A stretch of DNA of 64,000 nt from Alteromonas oceanisediminis (lineage in GTDB: Bacteria; Pseudomonadota; Gammaproteobacteria; Enterobacterales; Alteromonadaceae). The DNA lies in NCBI RefSeq assembly GCF_018474025.1, contig NZ_JAHCTA010000010.1, positions 62,001 to 126,000 on the forward strand, given 5' to 3'. Positions within the stretch are counted from its first letter, which is position 1. Every line of letters begins with the position of its first letter. Under the pieces are notes generated by a model. That model saw only the letters and a program-made list of their open reading frames with translations. It had not been told where the DNA came from and searched no databases. This document shows positions 56,410 through 64,000 of the stretch, piece after piece. A program made the translations under genes and the position numbers.

Positions 56410-56982
56410 ATGAGCAATCGCGTCACGCAGTGGTTTAAAAGTCTGGTGAAGTCCCGCCATATGCTGAGTGGCGTGACTTTCGCCTCTTTCTTAGAGTCAA
56501 CAATTGTACCGGTTCCTCTTGAGGCAATTCTATTGCCTCTTATGCAAGCCAGGCGCGACAAATTGTGGCTCATTGCAGCCATGGCAACACTGGGTTGCAT
56601 AATAGGAGCCGTGTTTGGCTACGCTATTGGTTATTTCTTGTTTGATTTGATCGGCGACTGGGCAATTCAAACATTGTCATCACCGGAACAATGGCAAACG
56701 GTCAAAGATCGCATGAGTCGCGAGGGCTTCTGGTTTGTCTTGTCACTGGGTATTTTGCCCATCCCCTTTCAAATTGCGATGCTCGCCGCCGGGGCAACTC
56801 AATTTTCATTGCTGGCTTATTTGCTTGCCACTGGGATATCTCGCTCGCTTCGCTATTTTGGGATTGCGCTTGCCGTTAAACTGGCGGGTAATCACGCTGA
56901 ACGTTTGATCAAAAAATACAAGGCTGCTGCTATCATCATGATCGCGCTGTTGGTCGTTGTCGGCTGGTGGTTGAGCCGCTAA
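56410..56982 (+). CDS. VTT-domain (YqaA-type DedA-related) membrane protein
   Basis: A 190-residue protein with about four to five membrane segments and the VTT/DedA signature region ESTIVPVPLEAILLPLM followed by GCIIGAVFGYAIGYFL and the later LGILPIPFQIAMLAAGA. The YqaA subgroup is of unknown function; DedA relatives are linked to lipid transport. It starts three bases after the amidohydrolase gene, so the two are probably co-transcribed. Confidence 0.88.
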   Translation: MSNRVTQWFKSLVKSRHMLSGVTFASFLESTIVPVPLEAILLPLMQARRDKLWLIAAMATLGCIIGAVFGYAIGYFLFDLIGDWAIQTLSSPEQWQTVKDRMSREGFWFVLSLGILPIPFQIAMLAAGATQFSLLAYLLATGISRSLRYFGIALAVKLAGNHAERLIKKYKAAAIIMIALLVVVGWWLSR

Positions 56983-57051
56983 TGATTTTAATACCCTCTG
57001 ATCTTAACTAACAAACTTTTCGTTTCGTGTTATACCTATACAAGTATTCGT

Positions 57052-57078
57052 GCCAACACCGAGCACAACGCTGTTGGC
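57052..57078 (+). other. Hairpin between VTT protein gene and methyltransferase gene
   Basis: GCCAACA pairs with TGTTGGC across a 13-base loop. No T-run follows. It lies about 40 bases before the next start codon and may belong to its leader or weakly end the upstream transcript. Confidence 0.35.
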
Positions 57079-57114
57079 AACGCCACAATTTACAAATAAC
57101 CAATGGGAACCATG

Positions 57115-57885
57115 ATGAAAAAGCTACATACCTTACTCTTTGCTTCAACACTGTCGCTGGCCTTTGCAAGTTCAACCGCGTTAGCGCACGAAGAAGGCCA
57201 CAATACTGACGAGGCCCTTAAAATCGCCATGGCGTCAGATATTCGTAGCGAAGATGAGAGAACACGCGATGCCAATCGTCGCCCTGTTGAAACGCTCACG
57301 TTTTTTGGCCTTGAACCCGAGATGAAGATTGTTGAGCTACTGCCCGGTGGTGGTTGGTATACCAAATTACTGGTACCCGTTGTTGCCGAGCATGGCGAAT
57401 ATTACGCCGCGATAGGTACTGGTCGCATCAAGGAGCAACTTGCCGGTCAACCCGGCTTTGAAAAGATGAATATTGTTGCTGAAGATGCCAAGTTATGGCG
57501 AGAAGAAGGCTCACGTTTTTATTCCATGGAGCTAGGCTCATTGGGAGTGACTGACGCAGATATGGTGTTAACCTTTCGTAACTACCATAACTTCGGTGAG
57601 CAAGGTCGCGCTGCAATGAATAAGGCTGCTTTTGATGCGCTCAAGTCCGGTGGTATTTACGCGGTTGTTGACCATACCGCTCGCCACATGGAGCCGATGA
57701 CAGATTCTAATCGCCGCCGCTTTGATCCGGTAAAAGCGATAAAAGAAATTCAGGATGCTGGCTTTGAGCTGGTCGACTTTACTGACATCCATTATCGCGA
57801 AGATGATGAACTGGAATATGAAGTAGGCGCCAAAAGCGTGACTGGCAACACTGATCGCTGGACATTAAAGTTCGTTAAACCTTAA
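57115..57885 (+). CDS. Exported class I methyltransferase-like protein
   Basis: A protein of about 256 residues with a clear signal peptide (KKLHTLLFASTLSLAFA, cleaved near TALA/HEEG) followed by a methyltransferase-type Rossmann fold. Motif I is VELLPGGGWYTKLLVP and later motifs are DADMVLTFRNYHNF and LKSGGIYAVVDHTA. S-adenosylmethionine is not known to be available in the periplasm, so its activity is unclear. Starts at 57103, 57112 and 57115 are in frame; 57115 has GGGAA at best distance. It ends just before a hairpin shared with convergent tusA. Confidence 0.82.
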   Translation: MKKLHTLLFASTLSLAFASSTALAHEEGHNTDEALKIAMASDIRSEDERTRDANRRPVETLTFFGLEPEMKIVELLPGGGWYTKLLVPVVAEHGEYYAAIGTGRIKEQLAGQPGFEKMNIVAEDAKLWREEGSRFYSMELGSLGVTDADMVLTFRNYHNFGEQGRAAMNKAAFDALKSGGIYAVVDHTARHMEPMTDSNRRRFDPVKAIKEIQDAGFELVDFTDIHYREDDELEYEVGAKSVTGNTDRWTLKFVKP

Positions 57886-57890
57886 CGGCT

Positions 57891-58160
57891 TTAAAGCCCC
57901 TTTTGGATAACGTATCGAAAAGGGGCTTCATGTGCATCACTTCCCACTAACGTGTGGTGCATAAAGCGACAGAAGCTGGGTATATCACGCGTGGTTGAAG
58001 GATCATCGGCAACCACGGCAAGGCGTTCTCCTTCTGCCATTTTGCGGATTTGCAGACGGACCATCATCACGGGTTCAGGGCAGCGCATACCGATGGCATT
58101 AAGCTCAGCGTTGGCTGCTGAAAACACGCTGTCGAAAGTTTCTTCCCGTGGCTCCTGCAT
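57891..58160 (-). CDS. TusA family sulfurtransferase
   Basis: An 89-residue protein of the TusA/SirA family with the active-site Cys in [12 protein letters not shown]. TusA relays persulfide sulfur for tRNA 2-thiouridine and other paths. The region [10 protein letters not shown]-like ([11 protein letters not shown]) is typical. An 11-bp hairpin covers its last codons. Whether this is TusA itself or a paralogue cannot be settled from the window. It lies six bases downstream of pyrE. Confidence 0.88.
   Translation of the reverse strand: MQEPREETFDSVFSAANAELNAIGMRCPEPVMMVRLQIRKMAEGERLAVVADDPSTTRDIPSFCRFMHHTLVGSDAHEAPFRYVIQKGL
57894..57928. terminator. Hairpin inside the 3' end of the tusA-like gene, possible bidirectional terminator
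   Basis: AAGCCCCTTTT pairs perfectly with AAAAGGGGCTT (11 bp, 13-base loop) between two convergent genes. It lies inside the last codons of the minus-strand tusA-like gene. Neither side has a clear T-run after the stem, so termination may be weak or rely on the A/T-rich base of the stem. Confidence 0.5.
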
Positions 58161-58166
58161 GGCCCG

Positions 58167-58805
58167 CTACACTCCGTATGCGCGCCGATATGCCTGAATG
58201 CTATCGACAGCTTCTTTTTCGTTGTTTTCGTCTAAATACTCAATCACGTCAGCCAAGGTAACAATAGCGATAACATGTGTTGAGAAATCGCGCTCAACTT
58301 CTTGTATAGCAGATAACTCACCTTTTCCGCGTTCTTGCCGGTCGAGAGCGATCAACACTCCTGCTAACGTGGCCTTGTGAGCGTCTAACAACGTCATTGA
58401 TTCACGGATCGCTGTGCCTGCAGTGATCACATCGTCAACCAACATGACTTTGCCGGTTAACTCGCTACCCACTAGATTGCCGCCTTCACCGTGTTTCTTA
58501 GCTTCCTTGCGATTAAAACAATACGGCACGTCCCTATCAAACTCGTTTGCCAGCGCGACCGCAGTAGTCGTCGCTATCGGTATACCTTTGTAGGCAGGCC
58601 CAAATAGCACGTCAAAATCAATTTGGGCATGCATTAACGCACTGGCATAAAAGCGCCCTAACTTGGCTAAATCTCCACCAGTATTGAATAAGCCTGCATT
58701 AAAAAAATAAGGGCTGGTGCGCCCCGATTTTAGCGTGAACTCGCCAAACTTCAGTACACCCCGATTGATCGCAAACTCGATAAATTGACGTTGATAATCT
58801 TGCAT
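58167..58805 (-). CDS. pyrE: Orotate phosphoribosyltransferase
   Basis: Transfers phosphoribose from PRPP to orotate in pyrimidine synthesis. The 212-residue protein has the PRPP loop [17 protein letters not shown] (about residues 119-135), the N-terminal [14 protein letters not shown] and the flexible-loop region [14 protein letters not shown]. It is ten bases downstream of rph, the order known in enteric bacteria. Confidence 0.97.
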   Translation of the reverse strand: MQDYQRQFIEFAINRGVLKFGEFTLKSGRTSPYFFNAGLFNTGGDLAKLGRFYASALMHAQIDFDVLFGPAYKGIPIATTTAVALANEFDRDVPYCFNRKEAKKHGEGGNLVGSELTGKVMLVDDVITAGTAIRESMTLLDAHKATLAGVLIALDRQERGKGELSAIQEVERDFSTHVIAIVTLADVIEYLDENNEKEAVDSIQAYRRAYGV

Positions 58806-58814
58806 GACTTGGCC

Positions 58815-59528
58815 CTAATTTAATGCCTGCTTTTGCGCATCGAACAACTCTTTAAGAGCGGTCCGCGCTATGCTCATCATTTCTTCCATCTCTTCGAAAC
58901 TAAACGGTTCACCTTCTGCCGTTCCCTGCACTTCAATGAGCTTGCCCGTATCTGTCATCACCACGTTCATATCTGTTTCAGCGTCTGAATCTTCGACGTA
59001 CTCTAAATCAGCGATCGGATTACCTTTGTAGATACCGACAGACAAGGCGGCAATCATGTGCTTGAGCGGGTTTGTTTTGATGATGCCTCTCGCTCGCATG
59101 TGCGTAAGCGCATCCACCAAGGCTACACAAGCGCCCGTAATTGATGCAGTACGAGTACCACCGTCAGCCTGAATCACGTCACAATCGACAATAATGGTGT
59201 TCTCACCCAAAAGCTTCAAGTCAATCGCGGCGCGTAATGATCGCGCGATAAGACGCTGAATTTCTAAGGTGCGGCCACCTTGCTTTCCTCGTGCAGCTTC
59301 GCGCTGCGAACGAGTATGCGTCGCGCGCGGTAGCATACTGTACTCTGCTGTCACCCAGCCTTTCCCTTGCCCTTTCATAAAGCGGGGAACACCTTCTTCA
59401 ACAGTGGCATTACACAACACTTTGGTATTACCAAACTCGATGAGTACGGAACCCTCAGCATGACAGGTAAATTGACGAGTAATAGTAACTGGGCGGATTT
59501 GACTAGCGGTTCGGCCACTTGGACGCAT
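58815..59528 (-). CDS. rph: Ribonuclease PH
   Basis: A 3'-5' phosphorolytic exoribonuclease that trims tRNA precursors. The 237-residue protein begins [13 protein letters not shown] and contains [20 protein letters not shown], the phosphate-binding region [20 protein letters not shown] and [13 protein letters not shown]-like [16 protein letters not shown]. It is full length, unlike the frameshifted copy of some E. coli K-12 strains. AGGAG lies upstream of the ATG. It forms an operon with pyrE. Confidence 0.97.
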   Translation of the reverse strand: MRPSGRTASQIRPVTITRQFTCHAEGSVLIEFGNTKVLCNATVEEGVPRFMKGQGKGWVTAEYSMLPRATHTRSQREAARGKQGGRTLEIQRLIARSLRAAIDLKLLGENTIIVDCDVIQADGGTRTASITGACVALVDALTHMRARGIIKTNPLKHMIAALSVGIYKGNPIADLEYVEDSDAETDMNVVMTDTGKLIEVQGTAEGEPFSFEEMEEMMSIARTALKELFDAQKQALN

Positions 59529-59653
59529 GAAGCTCTCCTAAAAACGATAAATGTGGTGTCGCGTTAATCGCCCATTATACAGCAATTCATCGTTTCAAGG
59601 GAGATTGCAAACACGCTGAATATTATGCGTGTCTGCGTCGCTGGCACGAGGCG

Positions 59654-61597
59654 TTATTGTAGATGCTTGGCGAGAAACTGACTGACACGTTGGTAGTATT
59701 CCGCTCTGTTCGCTTCATCAAAAAAGCCGTGTGCCTCTGATGATTTTACAAACCACTCATAAGGTTTATCGTGCTCATCGAGTGCCTTTTTAAGCGCCAG
59801 CGCGTGTTCGAAAGGTACCCGGCGATCTTCCTTGCCATGCGCAATAAATATCTCTGCCTTCAATGTCTGCACATTGTTTACCGGGGAAAACTTGCGCAGC
59901 TGTGTCACATCGTCGCCGATAGCTTGCTTTAAATATTCCTCACCAAACAGCAATGTCGGAATATCGCCCTCGTTATACATCATCTCCAGATCAAACACGC
60001 CGACATGAGCAACTGCGCATTGAAATAAGTCTGGTGCCAGCATCGGCGCCATCGCGGCTGAATACCCGCCGAAACTAGCCCCCATAATGCAGACTTTATT
60101 TGGGTCTATCCTGCCCTGCTCTATTAACCAGCGAGTTCCGGCAATAATATCATTTTGAATCGCATCGCCCCATTGCGTGTAACCCTCGCTCATGAATACG
60201 TCGCCGTAGCCACCCGAACCACGGTAATTCACCCGCAACACGGCGTAACCCTGCGCGGCAAGCATCTGAACATCACGGTCAAATGACCAATAATCCCGCG
60301 GTCCATGCGGACCACCATGCACTAGAGTGACTAAGGGAACTTGCGTACCTTCGGCCATGTTAACTGGATAGGTGACGTAAGCCGGGATAGGCTTTTTATC
60401 AAAAGAAGGAAATGTCACCGGCGTCGATTCCGCCATTAAATTAATATCAATGTGATCAAGGTTGGCAAACAACTGCATTAAACGGTTTTGATTTTTGTCG
60501 TACAGGTAGTAACTGCCAGCATCAATATCGTTACTGACATACAACACCCACAATGAACGATCCCGAGACCGACTGGTGATGTTGATGTTGTAACCTTGGA
60601 ATGTCGACAACAACGAGCGGAACAATTCAGATTCATCCCCCACGTCATTAAATACAACATAGGTCGAATAGCCGTCGTCAACCCGCACTGCATAAACGGC
60701 GCTGCGGTCAGCGTTAAAATTGACGTCGCTGATATCAACGTTTACGTCAACATAAATGAGCTTTGTATCACCCGATGCTAAGTCCAGCGTGAAGAGGCCT
60801 TCTTTATCACCATTCACTTTGTCGAGATAAAATAAGCTGTTACCGTCTTGACTCAACGCTAATGGCCGGAAACTCTCGCCAGCGTCGTTCTTGATCTCAA
60901 CCCACTCATCGTCATTTAGTCGATACGTCCGAGTTTTGTTGGTCTCATCGATACCAGACGCAAATTTAACGTCTCCCTCACGATTTGCAATGAAGCGCGA
61001 ATAAGTTACTGGTGACATCACCTTATCGAAGGACAATCGACCGTCATAGACATTGAGCTTCACGGCTGAAGGCAAACGCGCACCGTCACTCGACATGGGC
61101 TGCGATGAAATCAAAATATTGCGATCATCATTGGGCAGCGTACTGATCACGCGTGCCACTGCAAAACTGGCTTCTTTGGTTTTTACGCGAGTTCCCGACG
61201 TGTCACTGGCGACGCGATAGCCAAAAATGACTTCCTGATTTGAGCCGTCATAATCAACCGCGAATAGCTCGCCACGATACTCTGATTGGTCTTTCCAACC
61301 GACAGTTTCCCAAATTTCCATGACCAAACGCTCATCGTTGGCCCAATAAAAGTTACCAACTTCACGCCCTTTTCCTAGATCAGCACCGCCTATCGCCTCA
61401 AACGAACTGATATCAAATACGGCTAAACGGCGTTTACCATCGACGTTTATGGCAACGCCAAGTTTCGAACCATCCGGTGATAACTTTGCGGCTTCGTAGT
61501 TAAAATCTTTTGCCAAATCGGTTGGGGATATGGTGGCGGCTTGGGTTGCTGCACAAAGAGCGAGCATAACAACAGCTAACAACGAGCGATACGACAT
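59654..61597 (-). CDS. Exported S9 family prolyl oligopeptidase-type peptidase
   Basis: A 647-residue exported serine peptidase. It has a signal peptide ending about CAATQAATIS, an N-terminal beta-propeller-like region to about residue 390, and a C-terminal alpha/beta hydrolase domain with the catalytic Ser in GASFGGYSA (about residue 507), Asp in HGKEDRRVP and His in EAHGFF. It probably cleaves peptides in the periplasm. It sits between yicC and rph, which are neighbours in enteric bacteria. Confidence 0.93.
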   Translation of the reverse strand: MSYRSLLAVVMLALCAATQAATISPTDLAKDFNYEAAKLSPDGSKLGVAINVDGKRRLAVFDISSFEAIGGADLGKGREVGNFYWANDERLVMEIWETVGWKDQSEYRGELFAVDYDGSNQEVIFGYRVASDTSGTRVKTKEASFAVARVISTLPNDDRNILISSQPMSSDGARLPSAVKLNVYDGRLSFDKVMSPVTYSRFIANREGDVKFASGIDETNKTRTYRLNDDEWVEIKNDAGESFRPLALSQDGNSLFYLDKVNGDKEGLFTLDLASGDTKLIYVDVNVDISDVNFNADRSAVYAVRVDDGYSTYVVFNDVGDESELFRSLLSTFQGYNINITSRSRDRSLWVLYVSNDIDAGSYYLYDKNQNRLMQLFANLDHIDINLMAESTPVTFPSFDKKPIPAYVTYPVNMAEGTQVPLVTLVHGGPHGPRDYWSFDRDVQMLAAQGYAVLRVNYRGSGGYGDVFMSEGYTQWGDAIQNDIIAGTRWLIEQGRIDPNKVCIMGASFGGYSAAMAPMLAPDLFQCAVAHVGVFDLEMMYNEGDIPTLLFGEEYLKQAIGDDVTQLRKFSPVNNVQTLKAEIFIAHGKEDRRVPFEHALALKKALDEHDKPYEWFVKSSEAHGFFDEANRAEYYQRVSQFLAKHLQ

Positions 61598-61770
61598 GGG
61601 GATTCCTTAAAAGCACTGCTTCCTTATGAGTCGTTTAAAAACTATCAAAAACACGCCCCCCTGCCAATGTAAAAGACCAGAACTTGGAAAACTCTGTCCT
61701 TTTAGGCAGGCAAAAAAGGTATACTAGTGAGCACAGTGAATAGCATTGATTACCGCCGTAGGGAGCTTCC

Positions 61771-62634
61771 ATGATTTATAGTATGACCGCCTTTGCTCGC
61801 AATGAAGTGAAACAAGATTGGGGAACTGCCGTATGGGAAATACGCTCGGTCAATCAGCGCTATCTGGAAACCTATTTCCGACTGCCAGAACAATTCAGAA
61901 GCCTAGAGCCGGTGCTGCGCGAACGGTTTCGCAAAGCACTACAGCGTGGCAAAGTAGAGTGTAACCTGCGTTTCAATGCAAATGACGCTGCGGTCGGTCA
62001 ATTGAGCTTAAACGAAGATTTAGCTAAGCAGTTAATGAAAGCCGCGGACTGGGTGCAATCACACGGCCAATCAACCGGTGTTAATCCAGTGGATATCTTA
62101 CGTTGGCCCGGTGTTATCGCGGCAGAAGAGACCAACATGGATGATATTCAAGCCGACATCATGAAAGGCTTTGACCAAACGTTGAAAGACTTTAAAGATG
62201 CGCGGGCGACGGAAGGCAGTAACCTGAAAGATATGATTGAGCAGCGCCTTGATGGCATTGTCGTTGAGGTCGAAAAAGTCGCTGAAAAAATGCCGGCCAT
62301 CATCGAATGGCAACGCGAGAGGATCACAACGCGCTTCGAAGAGGCTAAAATTGAGCTGGATGAGGCTCGGGTTGAGCAGGAAATGATCATGCTCGCACAA
62401 CGCATCGATGTGGCAGAAGAACTTGACCGACTCAACTCTCACGTGGGTGAAACGCGTAAAATCCTAAAGAAAGGTGGAGCAATCGGAAGACGCCTCGACT
62501 TTATGATGCAGGAATTTAATCGAGAATCGAACACTCTCGGTAGCAAGTCTATCAATACCGAAATCACCCAGTCAGCGGTAGAACTTAAAGTGCTCATCGA
62601 GCAAATGCGCGAGCAGATCCAGAATATTGAGTAA
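61771..62634 (+). CDS. yicC: YicC family endoribonuclease
   Basis: A 287-residue protein of the YicC family; the E. coli member is an endoribonuclease. It opens MIYSMTAFARNEVK and closes with GAIGRRLDFMMQEFNRESNT followed by LGSKS and the C-terminal helix, the most conserved part. It is divergent from the S9 peptidase gene. The start is preceded by GGGAG. Confidence 0.95.
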   Translation: MIYSMTAFARNEVKQDWGTAVWEIRSVNQRYLETYFRLPEQFRSLEPVLRERFRKALQRGKVECNLRFNANDAAVGQLSLNEDLAKQLMKAADWVQSHGQSTGVNPVDILRWPGVIAAEETNMDDIQADIMKGFDQTLKDFKDARATEGSNLKDMIEQRLDGIVVEVEKVAEKMPAIIEWQRERITTRFEEAKIELDEARVEQEMIMLAQRIDVAEELDRLNSHVGETRKILKKGGAIGRRLDFMMQEFNRESNTLGSKSINTEITQSAVELKVLIEQMREQIQNIE

Positions 62635-62760
62635 AACTCACTAGCGCTCTCGATAACTCACAACCACCTGAATGGACTTCCAATACTGTTTTTGACCTTG
62701 CCCGGCTGGTCGTTAACTCCTGCTATCGCGACTGACACTGGCGGTAACCATAAGTACATC

Positions 62761-64000
62761 CTATTCAGACATTTTGTTAACTACCGTCATTTTTTCCCTA
62801 AATTGGGTTGGTGTCATTCCATACTCCTTTTTGAAACAGGAACCAAAGTAGGAAGGTGAAGAAAAACCGACATCGTAGGCGACTTGACCAATATCAGACA
62901 GTCCACCGAGGAGTTGACGGGATTTGTGCAAACGAAAAAGTCTTATAAAGTCGCCAAAGTTGATGTCCGAAATGATGTTTAACTGTCGATTGATGTGCCG
63001 GTCTGAACAAGCCAACGAGAACCCGGCGACTTCCGCGTTGTAAGACTCCTCGCCATAGTGTTTCGACGCGTCGACTAACAAGCGTGTGTAGAAGCGCTCA
63101 TATTTTTCGCTTGTAAATTTAGGCAAGACCCAATCATCGATACCTGCGTTTTGACTGTCGCGCAGAAATTGCTTATCAGCTTCATGTGCAATCGATTCAC
63201 GGTTTTCTATCAGATTTTCCACGGTAATGAGAAGCTGCTCAGTATTGACCGGCTTAGGGAAAATGAAAGCCGCTTTCTCTCGCAACGCCTTTGTCTGCAC
63301 TTCTTCGTCCGCTTTACCCGAAATAAATACAACGGGAATATTCTCAGTGTCTACATTATTCTTGATGCGTGTTAGCAAGTCGAAACCGTCAAATCTCGGC
63401 ATGATGATGTCACTCACAATTGCATCGGGCAGCAACGATTTAGCGATGTCGTAGGCCTCTTTCCCATTTGCAGCGCGAATGCATTCATATTCACCTGAAA
63501 ATGTTGCCCATAGCAAATCACGCAGTTCGCGCGAATCATCAACAACAAGAATCCGTTTTTTGTCAGATTCCAGATCGATTTCATCAGCTTTATCAGCAGG
63601 CTCTGTCACAGCATGCTCTGCACAACGAGCTTGCTCAGCAATACTTGATGAATCCGCTGGATTTGATGGTGCAATCGCCGCCTGATATTCAGCATAATCC
63701 TCTTCGGACGCTATGGGTAACAGCACTTTGAAAGTCGCCCCTTTAGAAATCTCACTTTCCACTTCGATGCTGCCGCCGCATGAATTGACTAATTGCTTAA
63801 CCAACGCAAGACCGACACCTGAACCTTCAATTTCTTCGTGCTTTTTGAGTCGGGTGAATCGTTCAAAAAGGTATTCTTTTTGATCGTCGGGAATACCATC
63901 ACCAGAATCTGTTACCGCAAGCTCGACCTGTTTGCCCTTTTGTTTGTAAGAGATAATGATGAAACCATGGTTTGGTGTGTACTTGAGGGCGTTGGCGAGC
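62761..64000 (-). CDS. Hybrid sensor kinase with receiver and AraC-type DNA-binding domains (5' end outside window)
   Basis: Only the 3' part is present; the reading frame is open to the right edge. The order is: the ATPase domain of a histidine kinase (NALKYTP N-box, DSGDGIP, FERF, GSGVGLALVK), a receiver domain (ILVVDDSRELRD, phosphorylated Asp in AIVSDIIMPRFDG, Lys in FPKPVN), then an AraC helix-turn-helix domain with two helices of the type INFGDFIRLFRLHKSRQLL and VGFSSPSYFGSCFKKEYG. Such a one-protein two-component system would sense, relay and bind DNA. The input domain and targets are not visible. Confidence 0.9.
   Translation of the reverse strand, partial: LANALKYTPNHGFIIISYKQKGKQVELAVTDSGDGIPDDQKEYLFERFTRLKKHEEIEGSGVGLALVKQLVNSCGGSIEVESEISKGATFKVLLPIASEEDYAEYQAAIAPSNPADSSSIAEQARCAEHAVTEPADKADEIDLESDKKRILVVDDSRELRDLLWATFSGEYECIRAANGKEAYDIAKSLLPDAIVSDIIMPRFDGFDLLTRIKNNVDTENIPVVFISGKADEEVQTKALREKAAFIFPKPVNTEQLLITVENLIENRESIAHEADKQFLRDSQNAGIDDWVLPKFTSEKYERFYTRLLVDASKHYGEESYNAEVAGFSLACSDRHINRQLNIISDINFGDFIRLFRLHKSRQLLGGLSDIGQVAYDVGFSSPSYFGSCFKKEYGMTPTQFREKMTVVNKMSE

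Noticed and set aside
59611-59632. Terminator after the S9 peptidase gene (ACACGC/GCGTGT)
   Set aside because: Only a six-base stem and no T-run in the direction of transcription.
1-64000. CRISPR arrays, prophage, integrons, restriction-modification or other defence genes
   Set aside because: No regularly spaced repeats, integrase, phage structural genes or known defence domains were seen.
1-64000. tRNA and rRNA genes
   Set aside because: No tRNA cloverleaf ends or rRNA segments were recognised in the short intergenic spaces; a dedicated tRNA search could not be run.

Overview
The window looks like chromosome of a marine gammaproteobacterium of the Alteromonadales type. The clues are a gspC-N secretion operon followed by nudE-cysQ, the yheSTUV block, bioH/comF/nfuA, yicC/rph/pyrE, a LexA gene with a canonical gamma-type SOS box, and a caa3-type oxidase cluster. 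Base composition is near 48 % GC, genes are densely packed, and there is no sign of prophage, plasmid, CRISPR or an island. I see no rRNA or tRNA gene. The genus assignment is inference.

Layout. 53-11447 (+): one tightly coupled operon for a type II secretion system, gspC to gspN. 11437-14749: nucleotide housekeeping (yjjX, yrfG, nudE, cysQ) and a secreted YceI protein. 14768-15877: a dapA-like gene cut near its 5' end by a 266-bp element with 31-bp terminal inverted repeats. A 96-bp core of this element recurs at 28974-29069. 15890-19943: yheU-yheT-TIGR02444-yheS and yheV. 19954-22859: a SprA-type protein, a flagellar-like small protein, bioH and comF. 22879-31000: a secreted M14 peptidase, nfuA behind an IscR-like palindrome, a MATE exporter, a polysaccharide deacetylase, a TPR/TonB-C protein and a GNAT acetyltransferase.

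30989-39414 is the respiratory block. coxB-coxA-cox11-coxC (minus strand) ends at a hairpin terminator. SURF1, a CxxxC thioredoxin-like protein, ctaA (heme A synthase), ctaB/cyoE (heme O synthase) and SCO follow as a second minus-strand operon, and a small DUF2909 gene starts back to back with SURF1. Together they encode the oxidase, its two heme-modifying enzymes and its copper-loading factors. 39725-45618: lexA with its terminator and SOS box, small membrane and envelope genes, a DMT exporter, a D-2-hydroxyacid dehydrogenase and proB. 45780-48831: a perfect Zur-like palindrome ahead of a secreted M1 zinc metallopeptidase overlapping a DUF6702 gene. 48904-57885: a UbiB-like kinase, DUF6482, a fatty acid hydroxylase-type protein, DUF3014-DUF1285, an Aer-like aerotaxis receptor, an amidohydrolase, a VTT membrane protein and an exported methyltransferase-like protein. 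57891-64000: tusA-like, pyrE, rph, an S9 peptidase, yicC and the 3' part of a histidine kinase/receiver/AraC hybrid that runs off the right edge.

The most notable items are the small inverted-repeat element and its second copy, the Zur-like box in front of the M1/DUF6702 pair, the IscR-like box before nfuA, the missing normal start codon of bioH, the SCO-like CxxxC protein in the oxidase cluster, and a methyltransferase fold carrying a signal peptide. I found no defence system or obviously new multi-gene machine; most of the window is core genome.
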